Positions 33,184-41,673 of a stretch of 64,000 bases of DNA are shown one piece after another; within the stretch, counting starts at the first letter, position 1, and the number at the start of each line of letters is the position of its first letter. Made by a program: the position numbers and the translations under genes. Under the pieces are notes generated by a model. It did no database searches and had not been told where the DNA came from. It was given only the letters and a program-made list of their open reading frames with translations. Origin of the DNA: Bog-473 sp036489775 (GTDB taxonomy: Bacteria > Actinomycetota > Acidimicrobiia > Acidimicrobiales > RAAP-2); NCBI GenBank assembly GCA_036489775.1, contig DASXFC010000046.1, positions 1 through 64,000 on the forward strand, read 5' to 3'.

Positions 33184-33821
33184 AACGAGTTATCGAGCGA
33201 CCGGTGATGCGTCAGGTAGCTCACCCATCGTTCCGAGTGGTCCTCGTCCGACTCGCGCACCAAGGCGAATCGGCTCAGCGTCTGCTGGCCCCCTTTCTGG
33301 TCGCGATACCTAAGTTCCAAGGTGAGGGAGCCATCCCCAATGCCCTGAGCGACGGCGCCAAAACGGTCTGCCGACGTATCCCGCAGTGCGCCCTGCCAGA
33401 AGGCGACGTCACTGGGCGGGATCCACAGGTCGCGGGTCTGCAGCTGGAACTCTTCGGGCCGGCTCCAGTCCTCCTGGTCTTTGGGCAATCCCGGGCGCGA
33501 ACTCCACGCTTCAATCATGGCCATGCCGTTGCCGACGTTGCGCACCATCATGGCCAGGTAGATGACGCCGTCGATCAGTTCGGCCACCGCACTGGCGCCT
33601 TCGAGGGTGACCCAGTGGCGATCGCCGAAGGCCACTCGCTGCGGAGGATCCTCGAGTCGCGATGCCGTAAGGATCGGCCGCAGCCCGAACTGCAGGGATC
33701 GTTCGGCCACGCGCGCGGCCCGGTTGGCCGACCGTACCGAGGCGAAGGTGGCCAGTCCCAGGACCAAGGTGCCGCCGGCCGTGGCCAGTGACGCGATGGT
33801 GGACCAAGCGAAGGCCAGCAT
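33180..33821 (-). CDS. Hypothetical membrane-anchored protein
   Basis: 213 residues, ATG 33821 sharing one base with the stop of the CrtC-like gene. A single N-terminal membrane helix (ASLATAGGTLVLGLATFASV) is followed by a soluble beta-rich domain with ALIDGVIYLAMMVRNVGNGM. No catalytic motif was found and no family is assigned with confidence. It is the last gene of the three-gene F420-oxidoreductase operon and its stop overlaps the convergent MerR gene by four bases. Confidence 0.65.
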   Translation of the reverse strand: MLAFAWSTIASLATAGGTLVLGLATFASVRSANRAARVAERSLQFGLRPILTASRLEDPPQRVAFGDRHWVTLEGASAVAELIDGVIYLAMMVRNVGNGMAMIEAWSSRPGLPKDQEDWSRPEEFQLQTRDLWIPPSDVAFWQGALRDTSADRFGAVAQGIGDGSLTLELRYRDQKGGQQTLSRFALVRESDEDHSERWVSYLTHHRSLDNSF

Positions 33822-34978
33822 CACATGAACGATGTGGCCTCGGTCAGGCCCTTGGCATCGTCTGGACCGACGGCCAGGGTCTGGCAGTCGCCGTACCCGA
33901 CGCCGCCACCGGCGGGGTCCTCGACGCGGACCACCGCGCTGCGCAATTGGTGCAGGCGCCGGGCTACCCCGGGATCGCTGCAGTCGGCGACGTATTCGCC
34001 TTCGACATGCTCGACGCCCCGCCACTCGCCGTGCCAGTGGTCGTCCAGCCCGAAGTAGAGCGCCCCGCCGAGATGGAAACCGGTGTCGGACACCGGGGTG
34101 ATCGTCAGGTCCCGGACCGATCCGTCGCTCATGGTGCAGTGCAGCGTGCCGCCCAGCAGGCGTCGATTGTCGTCCTGGAAGTCGAGATCGGGAAGGAGTG
34201 ACGCCAGCTGGAGCTTGGTCCCGTCGGGCTGTTCGAACCCACCTTGGAGTTCCACGCGTTGGTAGGTGCCAACCGCATGGCGCTGGTAATAGACGTGCAG
34301 CGCATAGTGGCTGCCGTCGCTCCGGGTGAAGAGGATGGGCGACCAGATCATCAGCATCGACACGCCGGTCAACTCGTGGCCGGGACGGACGTCCGCCACC
34401 GGTGCGCCCACTTGATAGCGGACGCCCCAGGAACGATCGCGGGTCGAGGTCCAAGAACTCGGCGCGATCTCCGTGCGCTCGCCGTCGACCTCGACCCAGC
34501 CGGTGGCCACTCCGGCCTGATGGAAGCGGACGATGTCGGCCTCCACGCGGGACCCATCACGGGAGCGATGTACCTCGCGGTTCTCGAGGAACGGTGGCAC
34601 CATTCCCTCGAAGCGCCATTCGAATGCGATGGGTTGGTGATCACTGGGCTCGAGCGAGAAGGTCACGGCGCGGAGAGCGTCGTCGATGCTGTAGCGAATC
34701 GGCCCGACGGCCAGCGAATCGCGATCCATTGACAGCTGGCGGCTGCCCCGGACCGCCCACTGCTCGGTCCCACGGGACACACCGGCGCAGGCGTCGAGCA
34801 CGTCGCGGTTGGGGTACTTGCCGATCCCGAAAGCCACCTGGAGTGAGCCATCGTTTGCGCAGGCCTGGGCCCAGGCCTTCTCGGTCCACGAGCGGTCACT
34901 CTGGGCGACCGTGCCGAACGTATCGACGATCTGGTGGGTGAACTGCTCGTCGGCGCCCACCAGTGGGCCCAGGGTCAC
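33821..34978 (-). CDS. CrtC/AttH-like protein, second copy
   Basis: 385 residues, ATG 34978 overlapping the upstream stop by four bases (ATGA). Central blocks ATGWVEVDGERTEIAPSSW and STRDRSWGVRYQVGAP match the blocks in the protein at 3099-4097, and the fold is predicted beta-rich, like carotenoid hydratase/AttH proteins. It has an extra N-terminal segment of about 60 residues. Overall identity to the first copy is low, so they are probably ancient paralogues rather than a recent duplication. Coupled to an F420-dependent oxidoreductase, it likely acts on the same hydrophobic substrate (inference). Confidence 0.65.
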   Translation of the reverse strand: MTLGPLVGADEQFTHQIVDTFGTVAQSDRSWTEKAWAQACANDGSLQVAFGIGKYPNRDVLDACAGVSRGTEQWAVRGSRQLSMDRDSLAVGPIRYSIDDALRAVTFSLEPSDHQPIAFEWRFEGMVPPFLENREVHRSRDGSRVEADIVRFHQAGVATGWVEVDGERTEIAPSSWTSTRDRSWGVRYQVGAPVADVRPGHELTGVSMLMIWSPILFTRSDGSHYALHVYYQRHAVGTYQRVELQGGFEQPDGTKLQLASLLPDLDFQDDNRRLLGGTLHCTMSDGSVRDLTITPVSDTGFHLGGALYFGLDDHWHGEWRGVEHVEGEYVADCSDPGVARRLHQLRSAVVRVEDPAGGGVGYGDCQTLAVGPDDAKGLTEATSFM

Positions 34979-35838
34979 CTTGTCACCGCCGGGGCCAGCC
35001 GGCGCCAGGCGTCCAGAGGGAACTCGCCTTCCTCGCTGAGGACCTGGATACAGACGTGGTCGGCGCCGGCGTCGCGGTGCGCCTGCACGCCGGCTGCCAC
35101 GGCCGTCTCATCGCCCCACGCCACCAGGGCGTCGACCAGGCGGTCACTGCCGGGCGGAGCCAGGTCGTCTTCGGTGAAGCCCAACCGCCGCAGATTGTTG
35201 GTGTAGTTGGGCAAGCCCAGGTAGGTGGCCAGGTGTTGCCGGGCCAGGGTCCGTGCCGCATCGGCGTTAGTGGAGAGGACGACGGCGAGTTCGGGTAACA
35301 CCAGTGCCGACGGGCCGACCGCTTCGCGGGCCTGGTGGGTGTGCTCAGGCGTCACGTTGTAGGGGTGGACTCCGGCCGCCCGCTGGCGGGCCAGTTCGAG
35401 CATCTTGGGGCCGAGCGCGGCCAGCACGCGGCTGGAGGGACCGAGGGGCGTGTCGGCCGCATCCAATCCATCGAGATACGCAACCATGGCGGAGAGCGGT
35501 TTGGCGTATCGGCCCGGTTCGGTGACGGTGTCAATCAACACTTGATGGCTCACCCCGATACCGACCAGGAAGCGATTCCCGTGCGCACCGACCAACCGGG
35601 CATGGTTCCCTGCCGTCTCTTCAGCGGTGTGCATCCAGAGGTTGAGGATGCCGGTAGCCACGGTCGCGGTCGAGGTGGCGCCCAGTAGTCGTTCGACCGC
35701 ACCGAAGAGATCGCCGCCCACATCGGGTATCCACAGCGCCGTATAGCCGAGGGCCTCGAGCTCGGCCGCCGCGTCCGTCGACTTTTGGGGGTCGCCGTAA
35801 CGCAGGCCGGCGCTCCAGATCCCAGTTCCAGTGAGCAT
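34975..35838 (-). CDS. LLM-class F420-dependent oxidoreductase (TIGR03620 type)
   Basis: 287 residues, ATG 35838. Luciferase-like barrel with TGTGIWSAGLRYGDPQKS, LEALGYTALWIPDVGGDLF and VATGILNLWMHTAEETA, then NRFLVGIGVSHQ. The pattern ARLVGAHGNRFLVGIGVS and AAGVHPYNVTPEHT is that of the F420-dependent subgroup in actinobacteria. It would transfer hydride to or from F420. It is the first gene of an operon with the CrtC-like and membrane-anchored proteins, all joined by overlaps of one to four bases. Confidence 0.87.
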   Translation of the reverse strand: MLTGTGIWSAGLRYGDPQKSTDAAAELEALGYTALWIPDVGGDLFGAVERLLGATSTATVATGILNLWMHTAEETAGNHARLVGAHGNRFLVGIGVSHQVLIDTVTEPGRYAKPLSAMVAYLDGLDAADTPLGPSSRVLAALGPKMLELARQRAAGVHPYNVTPEHTHQAREAVGPSALVLPELAVVLSTNADAARTLARQHLATYLGLPNYTNNLRRLGFTEDDLAPPGSDRLVDALVAWGDETAVAAGVQAHRDAGADHVCIQVLSEEGEFPLDAWRRLAPAVTR

Positions 35839-35889
35839 GGGAGCGAACGTACCGCAGGCTGTGGCCCGGTCGCCTCTACGGCTGGGTTG

Positions 35890-36300
35890 TCAGGTTGGTG
35901 GGCGGTTCGGATCGATCAGGGCGGTTTCGGTGAGCTGGTCGATTCCAGCCAACGGCGCTGTGAGCGACTCGGGCAGCTCGTAGCGCGCCGTCAGGGCGGC
36001 CGGACTGAGATAGGACACGCGTGTGCGACCGTTGTCATCCCAGACCTGCACCTTCAGCGGAAGGTCCAACCCGGCAAGGGGTTCAGTGTCCATCACTGGC
36101 GTCCCGGCTGCCGGGTTACCGAAGATGATCAGCACGGTCTCTCGCAGTTCTAAGCCCGCCTGGTGTGCGGCGGTGCTCTGATCGATGGTGGCGAAGATGG
36201 TCATGCTGCGGTCGGCCATTACCGCGGTGAGCCTCGCCACCGTGTCGGCGACTGGCCATGGACTGTCTTTCGTCGTGTAATCAGGGTGAGGTTTATACAT
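35890..36300 (-). CDS. DUF302-domain protein
   Basis: 136 residues from ATG 36300, giving MYKPHPDYTTKDSPWPVADT. The frame is open to 36402 but the added residues lack family similarity. DUF302 blocks are clear: VARLTAVMADRSMTIFATID, HQAGLELRETVLIIFGNPAA and LAGLDLPLKVQVWDDNGRT. The fold is small alpha/beta; function is unknown, with links to metal or redox stress in some bacteria. It is monocistronic, 51 bp downstream of the F420 gene's start on the same strand side. Confidence 0.8.
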   Translation of the reverse strand: MYKPHPDYTTKDSPWPVADTVARLTAVMADRSMTIFATIDQSTAAHQAGLELRETVLIIFGNPAAGTPVMDTEPLAGLDLPLKVQVWDDNGRTRVSYLSPAALTARYELPESLTAPLAGIDQLTETALIDPNRPPT

Positions 36301-36529
36301 GATCAGAGGCTTGTGACCGCGGGGACCGTTGCAGCCGCCGTGCTCGCTTAAACAGACCGTAGTCGGCGAGTAGTCGCGCCACCGTTTCGGCGCCTGCCTC
36401 ATGCCATCACCGCCATCACGCCTACCTCATAAACGTTAGGGCGGCGCGTGCTGCAATTCGTCAAGAGTTCATGAGCGCGTCGACTGTTCGGGGAGTAGCT
36501 GTAACCTCGCTCCTTTACAGTCTGATTAC

Positions 36530-36904
36530 GTGCGAGTGGCGATTGCCGCGGTGTTCTTGCTGCCTCAACGCAACGGCGTCACCAACTCCGTTCTCCGCAT
36601 CCTTGAGTTTCTGCAGGACCGCGGCTACGAAACTTTGGTCATCGCTCCAGGCCCGGGTTCTTCTTGCGAAGGTGGGACCCTGGTCGAGAGGATCCCGTCG
36701 GTGCCGCTCCCGATCTACCGCGACCTGCCTGTCGCAATTCCCACGGGTCGGATCGACCAGGTATTGCGCGAGTTCTCGCCCGACATCCTTCACCTGGCCG
36801 CACCAGCCGTCCTCGGTCCGGCCGCTGCTCAAGTCGCTCGCGATATGGGCACGCCGGTCGTAGCCATCTACCAGACAGATTTCGCCGGGTTCGCCGGGCA
36901 TTAC
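36530..36904 (+). pseudogene. 5' fragment of a GT4-family glycosyltransferase
   Basis: From GTG 36530, about 125 residues match the N-terminal domain of actinobacterial GT4 mannosyltransferases: LPQRNGVTNSVLRILEFLQD, LVIAPGPGSS, RIPSVPLPIYRDLPVAIPT, FSPDILHLAAPAVLGPAAAQ and VAIYQTDFAGFAGHY. Similarity stops at about 36904, where the frame continues only as Ser/Trp-rich nonsense to 37081. A complete enzyme is about 380 residues, so the sugar-nucleotide domain is lost. The point of loss coincides with the beginning of patatin similarity in another frame, which indicates a deletion or recombination junction. Confidence 0.8.
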
Positions 36905-37485
36905 GTGTCGCGTCTCTCATCCGCAGCCTCATCCCGCTGGATGATCTGGCCGACGCTCCCATCCCGGTGCATGTGGTCACCACCGACTTCGAGCTTGGCC
37001 TGGCCCGGTGGTGGACGAAGGGGCCGGCGCAGGATCTGCTCTATGCCAGCGCGTGTCTCCCCGGGCTGTTTCCTCCTCTGATCATCGACGGGGGGCGCCA
37101 CGTGGACGGAGGGGTTTTGGAACCAGTGCCGGTGAAGAAAGCAGTCGACACCGACGCCAGCGTCATCTACGTCTTGAGCGAGAATTTCGGGCCAGGCCAA
37201 GACGTCCCGTCGAGGATGGGAGCACTCGACGTGCTCATTCGCAGCTTCGGGGTAAGCCGCTACGCCCGCCTGCCTGATCCGACCAGCCTGGCCCGTCCGG
37301 GCCAGCGAGTCATCGTGGTACCCGGCGCTCCAACGGACGGCATCGACATCACTGACTTTGCCCACACCCGTCAGTTGATCAGCCACAGCGTTTCGCATGC
37401 CCACCGATTCTTGGACGTTCTGGACCAATCATCAGAACAGGGCGAGACCGCGCTTCGAAAGGCCGTTCTCGCCGGGAGGCGTTAG
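36905..37485 (+). pseudogene. 3' fragment of a patatin-like phospholipase
   Basis: About 190 codons in a frame different from the glycosyltransferase fragment match the C-terminal part of bacterial patatins: SLIRSLIPLDDLADAPIPVH, VTTDFELGLARWW, LYASACLPGLFPP, and the conserved IDGGRHVDGGVLEPVPVKKA with the catalytic-dyad Asp (DGG). The N-terminal part with the Gly-x-Ser-x-Gly nucleophile is absent, so no lipase activity is expected. There is no start codon or ribosome site at the junction. Confidence 0.82.
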
Positions 37486-37558
37486 TGGTCTGTGGTGTCC
37501 ACCAATAGTGTCTGGCCCGTCAACACCTGGCCCTGATCATTGACGAGATCTGTTACGA
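37482..37558 (-). pseudogene. Possible C-terminal remnant of an SDR gene
   Basis: Read on the minus strand, the last 25 codons before TAA at 37482 spell SVVTDLVNDQGQVLTGQTLL then VDTTDH. This resembles the final strand and tail of SDR enzymes (segment LVSD...-G-x3-TGQ-x3-VDGG). No SDR similarity is seen upstream, where the sequence belongs to the flavin oxidoreductase. The remnant is short, so chance cannot be excluded. Confidence 0.35.
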
Positions 37559-39124
37559 CCGATGGCTCCCCGCTGCATCCAAGACGGCGTAACCACAGTT
37601 GTAGCCGGGGATAAACGTGACACCGGGGCCCCCGTGGCATCCAGCGCCGCACAGGTACAGGCCGTCGATCGGTATGGGATTGTCTGGCCAGCCTCTCGGT
37701 CCCGGACGGAAGGGGCCCATGAATTCCGGCTGGAGCAGTCCGTGGGTGAAGTCCCCGCCCGTGCACCCGAACATCAACTCATAGGTGTACGCCGGATAGT
37801 TGAACTGCCGCTCAATCAGATCGGGAAAGTTGGGTGCGTAGGAGGAGATCTTTTCCACCATGCGGGCGGCCATCTCGTCACGCAGTTCCGTCTGCTCCCC
37901 GTGGGTGGCGCCGATCGGGAAGTAGAAGGCAAATCCGCTCGCCGCGTGCTTCCCCGGAGGCGCCAGCTCGGGATCCTGGAGCGATGGGATGGCCAGGTTG
38001 AAAGAGGGCGATGCTGGCACCTGGCCCCGGACGCAACCCTCGAAGTCGAGTTGCATCTGTTCGGCTGTTCCGAACATCGTGACGTTTCGTCTGAGCTCTC
38101 CCTCGTTGAGTAGCTCGTAGGGGCCAACGAACTCGGGCAAGCCACTGAGGGCGAAGTGAATCTGGAAATAGGCAGCGCGATGGTCGATGGCGTCGACGCG
38201 CTGGGCAAATGGCTCGGGAAGATCCTCCCGGTCGAGCAATTGCGTGAAGGTGGCCGTCGGGTCCAAGTTGGACACGACGATGGGTGAGGTGATGGTTTCC
38301 CCGTCACCCAACTGCACACCTTCGACACGTCCATTCGAGACGACGATGTTGGCGACCTTGACGTGCCGGCGCAGCTCTCCACCGTGCTGCTCGAACATAT
38401 TCAAGAGGTGTTCGGACATTGCGCCGATGCCACCTCGGACCTTGGACATGGTTGCCTCGCCCGGAGATGCCAACGCAAAGGCCAGGCAGAGCGCGCTTCC
38501 CGGAGAGTAAGGGCCCCGAAAAGTGGAGTTGACTGCCAGGAAGGCCAGCATGCTGCGGATCTGTGCGTACTTCGTCTGGTCGGGGAGGAATCTGTCGACG
38601 ACATCCATCACACTGCCGAACATTGCCGTGCGGATCGCTTCGCGTTCGCCTTCATTCGAGGCGCACGCCCACATTTCGTCCAGAGACTTCGGTGGCTTGC
38701 GGACATCGAACCGCCCGATTGCACGCGCCGGCGCGTCCGCCCAGGCTGCAATCTCGGCCATGCCCATAACGGCGTCAATGCCAAGCGTCCCGCTGAGGTG
38801 CTCGAGGAGCCGGTTGGGATCGGTATAGAGCAGAATCGGCGGCTCACCCGACACGCCGATGCAGGCAGACTGGAGCTCCGGCTCGTAGATGGGGCATGAC
38901 TCGAAGTCGAGATCCTCGAAGATCTCGTTGGGAAGGGGGAACTGGATCGAACCGGCAAGTTCAAACCTGTAGCCACGCGAGAGCTCGGTGGTTGACGACA
39001 TCCCGCCGATGAAGTGGTTTTTTTCGAGGCACAGGACACGCATCCCACCACGTGCCATGACGGCAGCTGCGGTGAGTCCGTTGTGTCCAGCACCGATCAC
39101 GATGGCGTCGAAGTCCGGCATCAT
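37553..39124 (-). CDS. FAD-dependent oxidoreductase, phytoene desaturase/amine oxidase-like
   Basis: 523 residues, ATG 39124 (a second ATG follows). N-terminal FAD motif DAIVIGAGHNGLTAAAVMAR and LCLEKNHFIGGMSST; a second FAD-contact region lies near the C-terminus at DGLYLCGAGCHGGPGVTFIP. The layout is that of CrtI/PYROXD2-type desaturases or retinol saturases. No substrate can be given. Its end overlaps the SDR-like remnant. A CRP-like palindrome lies 58 bp upstream of the start. Codon usage is less G+C-rich than in the first 35 kb. Confidence 0.85.
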   Translation of the reverse strand: MMPDFDAIVIGAGHNGLTAAAVMARGGMRVLCLEKNHFIGGMSSTTELSRGYRFELAGSIQFPLPNEIFEDLDFESCPIYEPELQSACIGVSGEPPILLYTDPNRLLEHLSGTLGIDAVMGMAEIAAWADAPARAIGRFDVRKPPKSLDEMWACASNEGEREAIRTAMFGSVMDVVDRFLPDQTKYAQIRSMLAFLAVNSTFRGPYSPGSALCLAFALASPGEATMSKVRGGIGAMSEHLLNMFEQHGGELRRHVKVANIVVSNGRVEGVQLGDGETITSPIVVSNLDPTATFTQLLDREDLPEPFAQRVDAIDHRAAYFQIHFALSGLPEFVGPYELLNEGELRRNVTMFGTAEQMQLDFEGCVRGQVPASPSFNLAIPSLQDPELAPPGKHAASGFAFYFPIGATHGEQTELRDEMAARMVEKISSYAPNFPDLIERQFNYPAYTYELMFGCTGGDFTHGLLQPEFMGPFRPGPRGWPDNPIPIDGLYLCGAGCHGGPGVTFIPGYNCGYAVLDAAGSHRS

Positions 39125-39181
39125 CGGGACTGTAGGTGATGTGGGGCTTTGGCGCCCAGGAGCGGTTCGAACGAAGCCCGA

Positions 39182-39197
39182 AGTGACCTAGATCACA
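39182..39197. promoter_or_regulatory. CRP/GlxR-like operator upstream of the FAD oxidoreductase
   Basis: GTGA (39183-39186) and TCAC (39193-39196) are separated by six bases, matching the core of the TGTGA-N6-TCACA cAMP-receptor consensus except for the first base. It lies 58 bp upstream of the oxidoreductase start. No CRP gene is in the window, but an adenylate-cyclase gene is 1.1 kb away. Confidence 0.45.
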
Positions 39198-39406
39198 GCG
39201 CTGTTCTTCTACCTAACAGACTCCGAACTTGAACGTCGAAGCCGTGTTCTCCTAATGCTCGCTGGGTCTCGAACCCGCGAATGTGGTCTACAGACTGGGC
39301 TCAGGCACCGAGCAACCCAACCGGGAGCGGCTACGTGCGTTTGTACTGAGCCTGGATCACCTGTGGAGGAAAATTCGATCCATCCTCAGCGGAAGGACCA
39401 GCGAAA

Positions 39407-39949
39407 ATGCATGCACGGCGATTTGTGACGCACGTACCCCTGGTGGTTCTTGCGGTGATCCTGGGTAGTGGGTCGGTAGTGGTTGCCGCCACCCTCTGGG
39501 CTGGACCAGTTGGCGCGGCAAAAGGGATCGTCAAAGGAATTAGCTGCGCGTAACAGGGTGGCACGACAAGTGTCGGGGTCTACTCCATCGGTTGCGGGGT
39601 CCTGGGGCTTCCGACATCACTGTGACGGCAGTGCAGAGGAACATTTCCGATGGCGCAGCGAAGCGTCAGGCAGTCGATCTCACCATCTCCTCAAAGGATT
39701 CGAGTTCTGCCGGTGGCACGACCATCAGTAGCGTTGACGTGTCAGAGTCGTTGTGCACAAACAGCCCAGGGAGTGATCACACTCGGCGAGCCCGGTACTG
39801 CCGGAGGCACGGTCACTCTCACCATGACGAGGGCCGACGGAGGTTCGATCGATCACGTGGGCGGTGGTCAGCCCAACCAAAACGAGGCACTGATGGCTGT
39901 AAAGGAGCACGGTCCTGCCAATGTCCAGGGCAAAGGATCCAAGTGCTGA
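39407..39949 (+). pseudogene. Frameshifted gene for a secreted protein
   Basis: ATG 39407 opens a signal peptide (RRFVTHVPLVVLAVILGSGS then VVVAATLWAGPVGAA) and stops after KGIVKGISCA. The protein sequence can be followed through three further frames: GGTTSVGVYSIGCGVLGLP, then ITVTAVQRNISDGAAKRQAV to SVDVSESLCTNS, then GVITLGEPGTAGGTVTLTMT to GKGSKC and a stop at 39949. At least three frameshifts are needed to join them. The reconstructed product would be an exported protein of about 175 residues with repeated Thr/Ser/Gly beta-strand character. No family is recognised. Confidence 0.6.
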
Positions 39950-39987
39950 ATCAATCACGTCGACCTGATCAGAATCGTGGCCTGCCT

Positions 39988-40133
39988 AACGGGGTCAAGC
40001 TCATTCGCCGGAAATAAGGCGTTCGCAGATTTTCCGCCGGAATTCTGTCGCATAACGCTTGGGCATCGACTACCTCCAGGTAGCTCACGACCAAACTCTT
40101 ATGACACTGGTCCCCGAAACGGGGTCAAGCTCA
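39988..40133. repeat. Exact 16-bp direct repeat, 130 bp apart
   Basis: AACGGGGTCAAGCTCA is present at 39988-40003 and 40118-40133 in the same orientation. The second copy forms part of a CCCCG-AAA-CGGGG hairpin. It may mark an old insertion or excision. Confidence 0.8.
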
Positions 40134-40135
40134 CA

Positions 40136-40212
40136 AAAAGCCCCCCTCATGGAGTGGCTTTCAAACCTCGCTCTAATTCAGAAAACAGGGCTTGGCCTGG
40201 ACTGACAGAGGC
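40136..40212. repeat. Diverged direct repeat, left copy
   Basis: This stretch, including AGTGGCTTTCAAACC and CTTGGCCTGGACTGAC, aligns along about 75 bases with 41849-41924, with roughly four of five bases alike by eye. The two copies bracket the hydrolase-cyclase gene in the same orientation. Confidence 0.7.
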
Positions 40213-40341
40213 AGCTCCAAGCGGTCAGAGTCCTGCCGACTCAGTCCCCAAGCCTTCGTGCGATCTGCTGAGGCGTGTCCGCGGTAGGTGGGCGGGTCCC
40301 CGGACCGCTAAATCCCCCGGCCAAGATTTAACATTCCTTCA

Positions 40342-41673
40342 GTGGTAGGTACTCCGGTGACTCACTTTGCCTGGATAGGTGACGACAGGGTGGCCTATCA
40401 GGTATTGGGCGAGGGTCCACGATCGTTGCTATTCAGTGCGGGTTCATCTGGCAACGTCGACATTTGGTGGGAGGATCCCGACACAGCGCGACTCTTGAGA
40501 GCGCTCTCGGGGATGTGTCGACTCATCTTGGTCGATCGGCGAGGTGCAGGTTCATCCGATCCGCTTCCCGACAATGCCCCGGGTTGGGAAGCTTGGGTAG
40601 AGGATTTCGAAGTGGTCATGGACGAAGTTGGCGCCCAATCCGTAACTCTGTTCGCGGGCGTCGATGCAGGCGCCATTGGTGTTCTGATGGCCGCAACGCG
40701 GCCCGAGAGACTCGATGCCCTCATTCTTGTGAACACGACGGCGCGTCTGCTCATCGACGATCAGTACCCCATCGGCTTCACCTTCGAGAAATTCGAAGCG
40801 CTCCGACAACGCATCGATGAGCTTTGGGGGACCGAGGAACTCGCCCGTATGTTCAATCCCGACTACGGCGATGACGAGCGGTTCATCCGATGGTACGCAC
40901 GCTATATGCGAGCAGCAGGCAATCGGAAGTCGGCCCTTCGTCTTTTAGAAATGTGGGCAGACATCGACGTGAGGGAGTATCTACCTCTCATCTCGGTTCC
41001 CGTCCTCGTCATCAGTCGCAATCACCAAATCCTCGGTAGAGAGCATGGGGAGTATCTTGCCGAGAACATTCCAACCGCGCGCTTGGTACAGCTTGCCGGT
41101 AAGGGAGGGATCCTTGGACCAGGTGCTACGGATCTACTCGGCCCCTTACAAGATGTTCTCCAGAAGGCACCACCTGAGTCGTCCGCAAGCCGAGTGCTGT
41201 CGACAGTCGTATTTACTGACATCGTCGATTCCACGAAGTCTCTTGCGACGGTCGGAGACCAAGCCTGGCGAATGCTTTTGGACGCCTACGAAGCGATTGC
41301 CGACGAGGTGCTCGCACGGCATGGAGGCCGCCTGATCAAGTCGACAGGTGACGGAAGTCTTATGACGTTCGAGAGTCCCACACGTGCTCTACGGGCCACG
41401 AGGGAGATTCAACAGGCCGCCCGAACCTATGGCCTTTCTCTGCGGGCGGGATCGCATACGGGTGAAATCGAACTACGCGGCGACGATATCGGTGGCGTCG
41501 CTGTCCACGTCGCCGCACGGATCGCGGGGAGCGCCGTTGGTGATGAGTTACTGGTGTCCCGCACGACGAAGGATCTTGTCGAAGGTTCACAGACGTTCTT
41601 CGAGTCCGCAGGCTCGCGAGTGCTGAGGGGGTTCGATCGGCCCTTTGAGGTGTTCTCGGTGGTAGGTGCATAA
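40342..41673 (+). CDS. Alpha/beta-hydrolase fused to class III adenylate/guanylate cyclase (Rv1900c-like)
   Basis: 443 residues from GTG 40342; GTG 40357 is an alternative. Residues 1-270 form an alpha/beta-hydrolase domain. The nucleophile elbow reads FAGVDAGAIGV, with Asp where lipases have Ser, as in haloalkane dehalogenases and epoxide hydrolases. Residues 285-443 form a class III cyclase domain: TVVFTDIVDSTKSL (first metal Asp), RLIKSTGDGSLMTFE (second metal Asp), and DIGGVAVHVAARIAG. The architecture equals mycobacterial Rv1900c, which makes cAMP. The hydrolase half may sense or turn over a small ligand. The cyclase dimer would be cytosolic. Confidence 0.88.
   Translation: MVGTPVTHFAWIGDDRVAYQVLGEGPRSLLFSAGSSGNVDIWWEDPDTARLLRALSGMCRLILVDRRGAGSSDPLPDNAPGWEAWVEDFEVVMDEVGAQSVTLFAGVDAGAIGVLMAATRPERLDALILVNTTARLLIDDQYPIGFTFEKFEALRQRIDELWGTEELARMFNPDYGDDERFIRWYARYMRAAGNRKSALRLLEMWADIDVREYLPLISVPVLVISRNHQILGREHGEYLAENIPTARLVQLAGKGGILGPGATDLLGPLQDVLQKAPPESSASRVLSTVVFTDIVDSTKSLATVGDQAWRMLLDAYEAIADEVLARHGGRLIKSTGDGSLMTFESPTRALRATREIQQAARTYGLSLRAGSHTGEIELRGDDIGGVAVHVAARIAGSAVGDELLVSRTTKDLVEGSQTFFESAGSRVLRGFDRPFEVFSVVGA

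Larger units (their letters stand above)
39950..40341. other. Gene-free stretch with repeats and hairpins
   Basis: No convincing gene. AACGGGGTCAAGCTCA occurs at 39988-40003 and again at 40118-40133. Short perfect hairpins occur at CTACCT/AGGTAG (near 40070-40083) and CCCCG/CGGGG (40112-40124). The first copy of a diverged repeat pair lies at 40136-40212. The last 120 bases are the leader of the hydrolase-cyclase gene, without an obvious promoter. Confidence 0.7.

Noticed and set aside
39264..39276. T-arm-like sequence GGGTCTCGAACCC
   Set aside because: No acceptor, D or anticodon arm can be folded around it; only three or four pairs form.
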